Origin: JBBPYC01 sp038200275
GTDB taxonomy: Bacteria; Pseudomonadota; Gammaproteobacteria; Burkholderiales; Burkholderiaceae_C
Length of the DNA stretch: 64,000 nucleotides
Assembly: GCA_038200275.1 (NCBI GenBank)
Contig: JBBPYC010000075.1
Span: forward strand, 1 to 64,000
Direction of reading: 5' to 3'
The stretch's first letter is position 1; every line of letters starts with the position of its first letter. Positions 10,511 through 19,247 of this stretch are shown one piece after another. The translations under genes and the position numbers were made by a program. Below the pieces are notes generated by a model. It saw only the letters and a program-made list of their open reading frames with translations, ran no database searches and had not been told where the DNA came from.

Positions 10511-11533
10511 ATGTCACTCATTGAAGAAGCGCGCTCGACACCCGGCACCGTCGTGCGGGAAGTGCAGACCGGCGCCGACTACAACGCGCATGCCAAGCAG
10601 AAAGCCGCGGCCAAGCTATCGCGCATCCCGGTCAAGGTCGAGACAGGCGTGCCGGTGCTCAAAAAACCAGACTGGATTCGTGTCAAGGCCGGCTCACCGT
10701 CCACACGCTTCTACGAGATCAAGGACATCCTGCGGGCGAACAAGCTCGTGACGGTCTGCGAAGAAGCGTCGTGCCCCAACATCGGCGAATGCTTTGGCAA
10801 GGGCACCGCGACCTTCATGATCATGGGCGACAAGTGCACGCGGCGCTGTCCGTTTTGCGATGTCGGCCATGGCCGGCCGGATCCGCTCGATGCCGATGAG
10901 CCGCTGAATCTGGCACGCACGATCGCCGCCTTGAAACTGAAATACGTGGTGATCACAAGCGTGGACCGCGACGATCTGCGCGACGGCGGCGCGGGTCATT
11001 TCGTTGAATGCATTCAGCGCACGCGTGAGCTGTCACCCACCACGCAGATCGAGGTGCTGGTGCCCGACTTCCGCGGCCGCGACGACCGCGCACTGGGCAT
11101 TCTGCAAGCCGCCCCGCCCGACGTGCTGAATCACAACCTCGAGACCGCGCCACGTCTGTACAAGCAAGCGCGCCCCGGCAGCGACTATGCTTTTTCACTG
11201 AACTTGCTGAAAAAGTTCAAGGCACTGCATCCGCAGGTGCCCACCAAGAGCGGGCTGATGGTCGGCCTGGGCGAGACCGACGACGAAATCCTGGACGTGA
11301 TGCGCGACATGCGCGCGCATGACGTCGACATGCTCACCATCGGCCAGTACCTGTCGCCGAGCAGCAGCCATCTGCCGGTGCGGCGCTATGTGCATCCGGA
11401 CACCTTCCGGATGTTCGAAAGCGAAGCCCGTGCGATGGGGTTTTCACATGCTGCGGTGGGCGCAATGGTCCGGTCCAGCTACCACGCAGACGAGCAAGCG
11501 CATGCAGCAGGATTGGTAATGCCGGTGGGCTGA
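10511..11533 (+). CDS. lipA: Lipoyl synthase
   Basis: 340 residues, a radical-SAM enzyme inserting two sulfurs into protein-bound octanoate. The auxiliary cluster cysteines are in CEEASCPNIGEC and the radical-SAM cluster in CTRRCPFC (about residues 75-120). Downstream, VVITSVDRDDLRDGG and LSPSSSHLPVRRYVHP are characteristic. The C-terminal RSSYHADEQA carries the conserved Ser that can ligate the auxiliary cluster. It starts at ATG 10511 after a GGGGAG ribosome-binding site. Two hairpins follow the stop. Confidence 0.98.
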   Translation: MSLIEEARSTPGTVVREVQTGADYNAHAKQKAAAKLSRIPVKVETGVPVLKKPDWIRVKAGSPSTRFYEIKDILRANKLVTVCEEASCPNIGECFGKGTATFMIMGDKCTRRCPFCDVGHGRPDPLDADEPLNLARTIAALKLKYVVITSVDRDDLRDGGAGHFVECIQRTRELSPTTQIEVLVPDFRGRDDRALGILQAAPPDVLNHNLETAPRLYKQARPGSDYAFSLNLLKKFKALHPQVPTKSGLMVGLGETDDEILDVMRDMRAHDVDMLTIGQYLSPSSSHLPVRRYVHPDTFRMFESEARAMGFSHAAVGAMVRSSYHADEQAHAAGLVMPVG

Positions 11534-11542
11534 ATGGCACAC

Positions 11543-11577
11543 GGCGCGATCCGGAACGGTCGATGCCGGATCGCGCC
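11543..11577 (+). terminator. 12-bp perfect hairpin after lipA
   Basis: GGCGCGATCCGG (11543-11554) pairs perfectly with CCGGATCGCGCC (11566-11577) around an 11-nt loop, ten bases after the lipA stop. There is no U-run after it, so it may stabilise the 3' end or act with Rho rather than being a classic intrinsic terminator. Confidence 0.5.
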
Positions 11578-11591
11578 GCAGCTGGGTTGCC

Positions 11592-11624
11592 GCTGAGCTG
11601 AAGTCACTCGGGCTTCAGTTCAGC
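11592..11624. terminator. Second hairpin in the lipA / Spy-like convergent gap
   Basis: GCTGAGCTGAAG (11592-11603) pairs with CTTCAGTTCAGC (11613-11624) with one mismatch and a 9-nt loop. It lies between two converging genes and could serve either. Confidence 0.45.
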
Positions 11625-11702
11625 CGGTGTCGATTTGCACTCGATGAAAAGCACCGCCGCAGCCAGTCGACTCTGCAGTTCGCGGGCCGGCTTCCGCGCC
11701 GT

Positions 11703-12332
11703 TCAACTTCCCTGGCGCTCAACGCCCTGGCTATTGACTTCGTGATGGCCGCCGCCGTGATGCGGTCCGTGCGCTTGCATGTCGCCAGATTTGCCGTGAT
11801 GGCGACCGTGCCGACCCATCCGATGCTCTCGTTGTGCGTTCTCATCGAACGTCTTTTGCTGCTCAGCCGACAGTTGCGCGTAGAACGCCTTGGTCGCATC
11901 GAACCGCTGGTCCATTGCCGCATCGCGCTCGCTTCGTCGTGCGCGCATGCGGTCGATCCGCTCCGGTGTGGTGAGGGTGTCGTTTCTGTCGGCGCGCATG
12001 GCAGCCCTTCGGCTCAACGCATCGGGGGTGGGTTGCATGGCGACGGCAAACGTCTCCCATGCACCTTCTTGCTGCGGCGCCAGACCGAGCCGCACTTTCA
12101 ATGCAGCCAGACGCTGCGCGATGCGCGCCTGCATGCGTTCCACACGGCTGGCCGCCCGGTCCGTGCGGGCGACCCCCTGATCGGCTTGGCTCATCGGCGC
12201 GGTGGCGCGTTGCGGCGGCGGCTGATTCGTTGGGTTTTCGGTCTGAGCGTGCGCGGCAAACGCAGCACTTGCGATCAGGCTGGCCAGCAAGAAGTGGGAT
12301 GCGGCGGACCGGCTCTGTGGGTTGCGATTCAT
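11703..12332 (-). CDS. Spy/CpxP-like periplasmic protein (LTXXQ type)
   Basis: 209 residues from the ATG at 12332. This start is chosen because it is directly followed by a signal peptide (MNRNPQSRSAASHFLLASLIASAAFAAHAQ, cleavage after AHA). The mature part is helical, rich in Arg, Met and Gln, with two spaced repeats of the family type; the clearest is QLSAEQQKTFDENAQR, an LTxxQ-like motif. It ends in a His/Gly-rich tail (HHGGGHH and GRHGRHHGK). Relatives are periplasmic chaperones or envelope-stress/metal-responsive proteins. The His-rich tail could bind metal. No two-component partner is adjacent. Confidence 0.72.
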   Translation of the reverse strand: MNRNPQSRSAASHFLLASLIASAAFAAHAQTENPTNQPPPQRATAPMSQADQGVARTDRAASRVERMQARIAQRLAALKVRLGLAPQQEGAWETFAVAMQPTPDALSRRAAMRADRNDTLTTPERIDRMRARRSERDAAMDQRFDATKAFYAQLSAEQQKTFDENAQREHRMGRHGRHHGKSGDMQAHGPHHGGGHHEVNSQGVERQGS

Positions 12333-12616
12333 GGTGAAGGGTGCTCCTGATGGGTTGGTGGGCACGGGGCCTGTGATCTGTCCAGACACGCCGGGCTTTC
12401 TCACCCGGACCGACTCATGCCTGCAAGCCTTGGCTGCGCGGCACGGGTCATTTGGTCAGGGCTTGCGACCAAGTGTGTGCAGCCAGTGTCAAGCTGCGTC
12501 CACTGCCTGCTTGCTGTTCGGTAAAGATCGACCGAATGGGCGGTTTCCGTTGCCTTGGCTCGTGCGCGTGCCTAACCGGGCTCTATCGGCCGCCTCGTTG
12601 CCTCTCGATCAATCCA

Positions 12617-13078
12617 TCACTTCTTTGTTTTGGCCGCCGCCTGGCCATCAATCGTCACGAGATCCCTGGCATCCGTTCTGGCAACGAACAGCGCAAGGAT
12701 CTTGGCGGGCTTGGTGGTGCTCGCGTTCTCGCTGACGGAGTGATGCGCGCCGGGGTCTTCGCTCCAGCTCTCCCCGACCCGGTAGACCTTGGTTTCGCCG
12801 TTGCCGAGCCGGCTGCGGATTGCCCCTTCGAGCACGTAGCCGACGACGAATGCACGCCCGTGGCGGTGCGCCGGGGTTTTGGCACCGGGCGCATAAGAAA
12901 CCGTCAACGCCGTGAGCGACTTGCCAGCGACACTGGCAATCGGATAGGAGAAAACCGGCACCACCGTTTCGCGGCTTTCGTCGACGGCCAAGGCGAACGG
13001 GCACGCCGCGATCAAACCCAACCCGATGGATGCGCCGGCCAATGCCGACATGAATGTGCGTGACCCGTATTTCGACAT
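12617..13078 (-). CDS. Exported cupin-domain protein
   Basis: 153 residues from ATG 13078, which has a GGGAGG ribosome-binding site; earlier in-frame codons have no protein character. An N-terminal signal peptide (about 1-33, ...LIAACPFALAVD) is followed by a small cupin fold. Metal-ligand-like motif 1 is PAHRHGRAFVVGYVLEG, and motif 2 (GAHHSVSENAS) holds the second His pair. Such single-domain cupins bind a metal or small ligand; the specific role is unknown. It is divergent from the Bug protein at 13292. Confidence 0.72.
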   Translation of the reverse strand: MSKYGSRTFMSALAGASIGLGLIAACPFALAVDESRETVVPVFSYPIASVAGKSLTALTVSYAPGAKTPAHRHGRAFVVGYVLEGAIRSRLGNGETKVYRVGESWSEDPGAHHSVSENASTTKPAKILALFVARTDARDLVTIDGQAAAKTKK

Positions 13079-13291
13079 GTGATGCCTCCCGTGTTCGCCA
13101 AAGCGGTTCAGGCTACATCGGTCGACCCAGCCACGCAAACGACCGCTCCAATCCGGTGCCGGCTCGAACCGGCAGCGCCTGCTTGTCGGTTCGGCGATGT
13201 CGCGCGGTTCACGCACGCATTCACTGCCTGGGCATCCGATTAACATCCCCGAACACCCCCTTTTTTCGGCTTTTTTCATCAGAGGTTTGCC

Positions 13292-14284
13292 ATGCGTCCA
13301 CGTCCGGCCTTGAAATCATTTGTGCGGCGCGCGTTGGTCGCTGCGGCGCTGCTCAGTGCAGCGGGCATTGCCGCTGCCGCCGATGCACCGAAAACGGTGC
13401 GCCTGCTGGTCGGCTTTCCACCGGGCGGCGGCACCGATGCGATCGCGCGGCTGCTGGCCGACAAGCTGCAGACCCAGCTCGGCGGCACCACCGTGATCGT
13501 CGAGAACAAGCCTGGCGCGGGCGGCCAACTCGCGGCGATGGCGCTCAAAAGTGCACCCGCCGACGGCTCGACCTACTTCGTCTCGCACGACCACACGATC
13601 TCGGTGCTGCCGCTGGTCATGAAGAACCCGGGCTACGACCCGCAAAAGGATTTCGTGCCGGTGGCCGGCTTTGCGACGTTCGTGAACGCGCTGGCACTCT
13701 CAGGGGGCACACCGGCCAAGACGTTCAATGAATACGTCGACTATTTGAAGCGCGACAAGAATGGCCAGGGCACCATCGGTGTGCCGGCGCCGGCATCGAC
13801 GCCGGAATTTCTGGTGAAGCTGATCGGCGCCCAGTTCGGGCTCGATCTGCAGTCGGCCCCCTACCGCGGCAGCGCGCCGATGATCGGCGACATGCTGGGC
13901 AACCAGATCACGGCGGGCATCGGCTCGGTGCCCGACTTCATTGAAAACCACAAAGCCGGCAAGCTGCATGTGGTCGGGGTGCTCGGTGGTGAGCGCCAGG
14001 CTGCGCTGCCCGATGTGCCGACGTTTGCCGAGCTCGGCATGAAAGGGCTGGAAGACGAGCCTTATTACGGCGTGTTCGCGCCCGCCGGCACGCCGCAGTT
14101 GGTGATCGACCGCTTCGCCGAGGCGCTTGGCAAAGTGATCCAGTTGCCCGATGTGCGCGAGCGGCTCACGGCCTTGGGCTTGAGCGTCGGCTACATGTCG
14201 AGCGAGCAGTTGGCGACGCGCGAACGGGCTTATGCGAAGACCTGGGCAAAGATCATCAAGGACAGTGGGTTCGTGTTGCAGTAG
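13292..14284 (+). CDS. Bug/TctC-family periplasmic solute-binding protein (orphan)
   Basis: 330 residues with a signal peptide (about 1-30, ending AGIAAAAD). The family hallmark VRLLVGFPPGGGTDAIARLLADKLQTQLGG follows, as do the later IVENKPGAGGQLA and APAGTPQLVIDRF blocks. Bug proteins capture carboxylates for tripartite tricarboxylate transporters or sensing. No tctA/tctB is next to it, so it is an orphan, as is usual for most members of this large family in Burkholderiales. The ligand cannot be told. A copy of the dispersed repeat starts 17 bases after its stop. Confidence 0.92.
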   Translation: MRPRPALKSFVRRALVAAALLSAAGIAAAADAPKTVRLLVGFPPGGGTDAIARLLADKLQTQLGGTTVIVENKPGAGGQLAAMALKSAPADGSTYFVSHDHTISVLPLVMKNPGYDPQKDFVPVAGFATFVNALALSGGTPAKTFNEYVDYLKRDKNGQGTIGVPAPASTPEFLVKLIGAQFGLDLQSAPYRGSAPMIGDMLGNQITAGIGSVPDFIENHKAGKLHVVGVLGGERQAALPDVPTFAELGMKGLEDEPYYGVFAPAGTPQLVIDRFAEALGKVIQLPDVRERLTALGLSVGYMSSEQLATRERAYAKTWAKIIKDSGFVLQ

Positions 14285-14300
14285 GGGTAGAGCTCGCCCC

Positions 14301-14394
14301 CAGCCTTCGCTCCCTTCGGTCGGCTTCCGGCTACCCCCAACCGGGGGCGGCGCCTGCGGACTGGCAAAGGCAGCTCCGCGCCCCCTGCTTGGAT
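14301..14394 (+). repeat. Dispersed intergenic repeat, copy A
   Basis: About 95 bp just after the stop of the orphan Bug gene. It shares the ordered blocks CCTTCGCTC, GGTCGGCT, CCGGCTACCCCC, GGGGCGGCG, CAGCTCCGCG, CCCCTGCT and GGATTG with 47715-47814, at roughly 80% identity by eye. A CCCCC/GGGGG hairpin with an AACC loop (14334-14347) sits in the middle. Confidence 0.8.
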
Positions 14395-14532
14395 TGAGAT
14401 GGGCTGAATTTATAAGGCGTGGAGCGATGGGGCTTTATTGAATAGCGAGTTTCAACGCAGTGGCGGCTTTGATCGCGCATTGATTTTGATAGCGAACTTT
14501 TCAGGCTATACAAGCGCCTTTGCGGTTTTTTT

Positions 14533-15489
14533 CTACAAAAACAGCGCGTCGAAACCGTCTTCCGGCTCAAACCGCTCATCACGATAGAGCAGCCGCAACG
14601 GCCCGGGCATCGCGACTTCGCGCACCGGGTGGCGCGGATCGCCGGGGTAGCAGACGACACGCACGCCGTCTTCACGCTGGAATGGCTCGGGCTGGATCAG
14701 CGGTGGGCGGCGTGCACGGGCGGCCTTCAGCACGCTCTCCACCGACGCATGCCGGCTTAGGTGGGCCAACGTCATGATCTGCGGTGGCGCCAATTGGAAT
14801 TCGCCGCTCCAGTAGCGGGCCAGTGCTTCGCGCGGCGTGATCCAGACGCTCTCGTCGGTCTCATGCGCGTCGTGCACTGCGATCTGGCCAAGCGGCAGCG
14901 CAGCGACAAAAAACCGCGTATCGAAGCGCTTTTGCATCACCGACATGGTCGGTGTGATCCAGCGCGACCAAGGCACGATCAGGCGCGTGGACAGCCGCAA
15001 CTCGAACGCAGCGAGCAGCTCGGCAAACGTCTGTTTGCCGCTGCGCTCGGACGCGACGGCATCGAGCACGGCCTGCTCGGCAAGGCCATGCGCCAGCAGC
15101 ACGCCGCACTCCTCGAACGCTTCACGCACAGCGGCCACGTAAATGCTCGCCGCGGTCGGCACATCGAGGTCGGCCTCCGCCAGTGCTGCATGCAGTTCGG
15201 TCGGCTGCGCGTCGAAATGCGCGCCGGCATCCAGCGTGGCATCGGCTGCATCGACCTTGCCGCCCGGAAACACATAAGCGCCACCGAGCACGGCGGACTT
15301 GCTGTGCCGGCGCACCAAAAACACCTCAAGCCCTGCGCCATTGCCCGGGTTGCAATCCACATCGTGGTCGAAATCGCGCAGCAGCACGACGGTGGCGGCC
15401 GCGCGGGGGGCACCTTCGACCGTCTTGTACTTGTCGGTTTGGGCGTCCGGCGGTGCCGCCGGCTGCAGTGATGAAGTGTCTTGCGTCAT
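14533..15489 (-). CDS. Nudix hydrolase (NUDT19-like, long insertion)
   Basis: 318 residues. The Nudix box is split by a long insertion: the glycine part is YVFPGGKVDAAD, and the catalytic REAFEECGVLLA follows about 50 residues later, as in the NUDT19/RP2 subgroup. These enzymes hydrolyse nucleoside diphosphate derivatives, with CoA or its esters proposed as substrates for the subgroup. The N-terminal 30 residues are polar and low-complexity. The start overlaps the stop of the upstream AhpD-like gene by four bases, so the pair is likely translationally coupled. Confidence 0.85.
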   Translation of the reverse strand: MTQDTSSLQPAAPPDAQTDKYKTVEGAPRAAATVVLLRDFDHDVDCNPGNGAGLEVFLVRRHSKSAVLGGAYVFPGGKVDAADATLDAGAHFDAQPTELHAALAEADLDVPTAASIYVAAVREAFEECGVLLAHGLAEQAVLDAVASERSGKQTFAELLAAFELRLSTRLIVPWSRWITPTMSVMQKRFDTRFFVAALPLGQIAVHDAHETDESVWITPREALARYWSGEFQLAPPQIMTLAHLSRHASVESVLKAARARRPPLIQPEPFQREDGVRVVCYPGDPRHPVREVAMPGPLRLLYRDERFEPEDGFDALFL

Positions 15490-16094
15490 GCGGCGCTCTT
15501 GCCGTCGACCGACACTGCGGCAGGCTTTTGCTTGGGCACGCGGCCCATCAGATAGAACTCGGGATTTGGCAGCATACCGCTCATGTTCGCCACCCGGTTC
15601 GATAAACCGAAGAACGCGGTGATCGCGCCAATGTCCCAGATGTCCTCGTCGTCGAAGCCGTGCGCGTGCAGCGCTTCGAAGTCCGCCTCCGCCACGCTGT
15701 GCGCTTCATTGCAGACCTTCATTGCGAAGTCGAGCATGGCGCGCTGGCGCGGCGTGATGTCGGCCTTGAGATAGTTGACCGCGACCTGGTCGGCCACCAG
15801 CGGTTTTTTCTCGTAGATGCGCAGCAAGGCGCCGTGCGCAACCACGCAGTAGAGGCACTGATTGGCCGCGCTGGTGGCGGTCACGATCATCTCGCGGTCG
15901 CCCTTGGTCAGGCTGCCTTCTTCCTTCAGCATCAAGGCATCGTGGTATGCGAAGAACGCGCGCCATTCGGCCGGCCGGCGCGCCAGCGACAGGAACACAT
16001 TCGGCACGAAGCCGGCTTTTTCCTGCACCTCCAGCACCTTGGTGCGGATGTCCTCAGGCAGGTCTTTTAATTCGGGGGCGGGGTAGCGTGACAT
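15486..16094 (-). CDS. AhpD-like peroxidase-related protein
   Basis: 202 residues. The motif CLYCVVAHG (CxxCxxxH) at about 85-93 is the active-site signature of the carboxymuconolactone decarboxylase/AhpD fold, and the C-terminal half (DFEALHAHGFDDEDIWDIGAI) fits the peroxidase-related subfamily. The ATG at 16094 (MSRYPAPEL) is preferred since AAAGGA lies nine bases upstream; an in-frame ATG at 16115 is the alternative. It probably reduces organic peroxides via its cysteine pair, but the physiological substrate is unknown. Operon with the Nudix gene. Confidence 0.83.
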   Translation of the reverse strand: MSRYPAPELKDLPEDIRTKVLEVQEKAGFVPNVFLSLARRPAEWRAFFAYHDALMLKEEGSLTKGDREMIVTATSAANQCLYCVVAHGALLRIYEKKPLVADQVAVNYLKADITPRQRAMLDFAMKVCNEAHSVAEADFEALHAHGFDDEDIWDIGAITAFFGLSNRVANMSGMLPNPEFYLMGRVPKQKPAAVSVDGKSAA

Positions 16095-16160
16095 GGAAAC
16101 GGTCCTTTCTCGCATCGACGGGGCAGGTCGCGCGCACGGGGCGCCGCAGCCTGCGAATCA

Positions 16161-17279
16161 TTATCGGCCGGCGGTGTCGGGATCGTCTGCGCGAACTGGC
16201 ACGCGCGGCGCAAGCGCGCACATCAGCTCGTAGCCGACCGTGCCGGCAGCGGCTGCCACCTCGTCGATCGGCAGCACCGCCCCCCGGTCGCTCTGGCCCC
16301 AGAGCGTGACCGGGCTGCCGAAGCCGGCCTGAGGCAGCCCGGTCAGATCCACCACCAGCATGTCCATGCTGACGCGGCCCAGCAGCCGGGTGCGCTGACC
16401 CGCAACCAGCACCGGTGCGCCGGTGCTGCAATGGCGCGGGTAGCCGTCGGCGTAGCCACAGGCGACGATGCCGACGCGCATCGGCACCTCGGCCGTGAAT
16501 GTCGAGCCGTAACCGATGGAGGCGCCGTTCTTTACTTGCTGCACAGCGATGATTTCGCTAGCGAGCGTCATCGCCGGCAGCAGATCCCAATCGGCGGCGG
16601 AGTGCTCGGGCGCGTCGGGCGAGCTGCCGTAGGTTGCGATGCCGGGCCGGATCCAGTCGGCTGCCAACGCCTCATCATCGGGCGCGTGGCGCAACGTGGC
16701 GGCGCTGTTGCACAAGGTGCGTTCGCCGGGCAGGTCGCGCGTGGTCTCGTCGAACACCGCGCGTTGCTGCGCGATGCCGCGCGGCCCATCGGCGTCGCTG
16801 AAGTGCGTCATCAGCGCGATGTCGTCGACTTGGGGCAACGCCGCAAGCCGCGTCCAGGCGGCACGAAAACGTTCGGGCGCGAAGCCGAGCCGGTGCATGC
16901 CGCTGTTCATCTTGAGGAACACGCGCTGCGGCCGTGCGGCCTTGTGGCCGGCCAGCATTTGAATCTGTTCGTCGCAGTGCACCGTATGCCATAGATCGAG
17001 CATCGAACACGTTTCCAGGTCGCGCGGCTCGAACACGCCTTCGAGCAGCAGCACCGGCCCACGCCAGCCCAGCGCACGGATTCGCTCGGCCTCTTGCAGG
17101 TCGAGCAGCGCAAAGCCGTCGGCGCCGGTCAACCCGGCGTAGGCGCGCTCGATGCCGTGCCCGTACGCATCGGCCTTCACCACGGCCCAGACGCGCGCCG
17201 ACGGTGCAGCGCAGCGCAATCGAGCCATGTTGTGGCGAAGCGCCTGTGGATGGATGGTGGCGGTGATCGGGCGAGGCAT
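16161..17279 (-). CDS. alr: Alanine racemase
   Basis: 372 residues from ATG 17279 (MPRPITATIHPQALRHN). The PLP lysine is in VVKADAYGHG (about 33-42), the second catalytic residue is the Tyr in IGYGSTF, and GRVSMDMLVVDLTGLP near the C-terminus is conserved. It interconverts L- and D-alanine for peptidoglycan. The open frame upstream of this start has no family similarity. It is divergent from lplT, a common pairing in this order. Confidence 0.96.
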   Translation of the reverse strand: MPRPITATIHPQALRHNMARLRCAAPSARVWAVVKADAYGHGIERAYAGLTGADGFALLDLQEAERIRALGWRGPVLLLEGVFEPRDLETCSMLDLWHTVHCDEQIQMLAGHKAARPQRVFLKMNSGMHRLGFAPERFRAAWTRLAALPQVDDIALMTHFSDADGPRGIAQQRAVFDETTRDLPGERTLCNSAATLRHAPDDEALAADWIRPGIATYGSSPDAPEHSAADWDLLPAMTLASEIIAVQQVKNGASIGYGSTFTAEVPMRVGIVACGYADGYPRHCSTGAPVLVAGQRTRLLGRVSMDMLVVDLTGLPQAGFGSPVTLWGQSDRGAVLPIDEVAAAAGTVGYELMCALAPRVPVRADDPDTAGR

Positions 17280-17562
17280 GGTGGGAAGGAAGGAAGGCAG
17301 GAGGTCATGAGTCCGGTGGCTTGCGCAAGCGGTAGGCAAGCAGTAGGCAAGCTGAGGAAACGTGGGTTGCTTGTGCAGCGTTTCGCGCTTCAGGACGGTG
17401 CCCCGTCGCCCCGCGATCAACCGGTTTGCGGCATCGAAAGCACCCTGGTCACAGCTCGATTTACACGAATTTCCACATGCTATAACCCTTGCAAACAAGG
17501 AGACACGCGATCTACACAAGTCCAACGGCGCAGTGTGCCGCAGCGTCCGGGCCCTTGGCTTC

Positions 17563-18846
17563 ATGACGCGCGGTTTCTTCACGATCATGTGGGCGCAGTT
17601 CTTCAGCTCGCTCGCCGATCAAGCCCTGTTCGTGGCGGCCGTTCAGTTGCTGCGCAGCATGGGCGCACCGGACTGGCAACAGGCGGCGCTGGTGCCGATG
17701 TTTGCGCTGTTTTACGTGGTGTTGGCGCCTTTTGTGGGCGCGTTCGCCGACGCGTTGCCGAAAGGCCGCGTCATGCTGATCAGCAACACGATCAAGGCGG
17801 TCGGGTGCCTGATGATGCTGTTCGGCACACATCCGCTGATGTCTTACGCGATCGTCGGCCTGGGTGCTGCGGCCTATTCGCCTGCCAAATACGGCATCCT
17901 GACTGAACTGCTGCCGCCGTCGCAACTCGTGAAGGCCAACGGGTGGATTGAGGGCCTCACGATCGCCTCCATCATTCTGGGCGTGCTGCTGGGTGGCCAA
18001 CTGGTCGGCCCGCAGGTGTCGAGCCACTTGCTCGCGTTCGACTTTCCGTTCTTCAACACCGGCGTCGACACCGCGCCGGAGGCTGCGATCGCGGCCATGA
18101 TGTTGGTCTATCTGCTGGCCGCCGGCATCAATCTGAAGATCCCGCGCACCGATGTGCCGCTGCGGCCTTGGCCGAAGCAACCCTGGGCACTGCTGCCCGA
18201 CTTCTGGACCTGCAACAACCGGCTCTGGCGAGACAAGCTCGGGCAGATTTCGCTGGCGACCACGACCTTGTTCTGGGGTGTGCTCGGCAACCTCAAATAC
18301 ATCGTGCTGGGCTGGGCCGCTGTAGCACTTGGGTACGACGTGACGCAAGCGTCGGCACTGGTCGGCGTGGTCGCGATCGGCACCGCGGCGGGGGCCATCG
18401 TGGCGTCGATGCGCGTCAAGCTCGATCAGGCCACCAGCGTGATACCACTTGGCATCGCGATGGGCGTTCTGGTGCTGCTGCTCAACGTGATCACGAATGT
18501 CTGGCTGGCAGCGCCGTTCCTGATTTTCTTGGGCGCGCTGGGCGGCTACTTGGTGGTGCCGATGAATGCGTTGCTGCAGCACCGTGGCCACAACCTGATG
18601 GGCGCCGGCCGATCGATCGCTGTGCAGAACTTCAATGAACAGGCCTGCATCCTGATGCTGGGCGGCTTGTACAGCCTGTCGAGCGGCCTGGGCATGTCCG
18701 CATTCGGCGCGATCACCGGCTTCGGCCTGATCGTGGCCGGCTTCATGTGGATCATCCGGCGCTGGTATGCGCGCAATCTGGTGCGGCACAAAGATGAGAT
18801 CGAGCATCTGCTTGCGATTGCGCGCAATGACAAGATGCATGGGTGA
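17563..18846 (+). CDS. lplT: Lysophospholipid transporter LplT
   Basis: 427 residues, a 12-span major-facilitator-type protein beginning MTRGFFTIMWAQFFSSLADQALFVAA, which is diagnostic for LplT. Conserved pieces are AFADALPKGRVMLISN, GPAAYSPAKYGILTELLP-like (GAAAYSPAKYG) and MNALLQHRGH. It flips lysophospholipids across the inner membrane for re-acylation. The acyltransferase Aas often fused or adjacent in enterobacteria is absent here. The ATG at 17563 matches the family start. A TTTACA/TATAAC pair (17460 and 17481) with a short 15-base spacer is a weak promoter candidate. Confidence 0.93.
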   Translation: MTRGFFTIMWAQFFSSLADQALFVAAVQLLRSMGAPDWQQAALVPMFALFYVVLAPFVGAFADALPKGRVMLISNTIKAVGCLMMLFGTHPLMSYAIVGLGAAAYSPAKYGILTELLPPSQLVKANGWIEGLTIASIILGVLLGGQLVGPQVSSHLLAFDFPFFNTGVDTAPEAAIAAMMLVYLLAAGINLKIPRTDVPLRPWPKQPWALLPDFWTCNNRLWRDKLGQISLATTTLFWGVLGNLKYIVLGWAAVALGYDVTQASALVGVVAIGTAAGAIVASMRVKLDQATSVIPLGIAMGVLVLLLNVITNVWLAAPFLIFLGALGGYLVVPMNALLQHRGHNLMGAGRSIAVQNFNEQACILMLGGLYSLSSGLGMSAFGAITGFGLIVAGFMWIIRRWYARNLVRHKDEIEHLLAIARNDKMHG

Positions 18847-19247
18847 AGGCGGTGGCGATGTTGCCAGTTGCGCACTGCGTGCAATCGGGGCTTTCGAAGA
18901 ACAACGCATGACTGCCATCGTCACCGCCAGCCAAGCCCGCGCCAACCTCTATCGCCTCATCGACCAGACTGCCGAATCGCACCAGCCGAGGGTGATTTCG
19001 CCGGCAGTTGCTCAAGCCGCGCCAACATCCAGCGCCGTCCGATCTGCAACGTATTCAAGTACGAACGAGCCGTACAGGTCCTCTGCACGTGAGCCCACCA
19101 TGGGTTAACGCAGCGCGCAGTCGTGAAACCACGGTGCCAACGCTCCGCGCCACCCAAAGTCCGGTCAAAAAGGGTTGAGGCACATACCCGACATGCGCGA
19201 TCAGCTATCTATTCGGCAGCAAACGCGAGGAATTGGAAACTGCAACT
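18847..19247. other. Gap between lplT and pckG holding a broken antitoxin gene
   Basis: Besides the Phd/YefM-like remnant at 18908 I see no gene on either strand. No toxin gene is recognisable after it. Confidence 0.5.
18908..19108 (+). pseudogene. Phd/YefM-type antitoxin remnant
   Basis: From ATG 18908 the frame reads MTAIVTASQARANLYRLIDQ then TAESHQPRVIS. This matches the DNA-binding N-terminal half of Phd/YefM antitoxins (SEARANLYRLIDETAESHQPVLI). The expected continuation (GKRGNAVLVSEEDW and the toxin-binding helix) is lost: after about residue 31 the frame turns into low-similarity sequence and stops at 19108. No YoeB/RelE-like toxin follows. It is best read as a truncated, decayed toxin-antitoxin locus. 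Confidence 0.65.
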
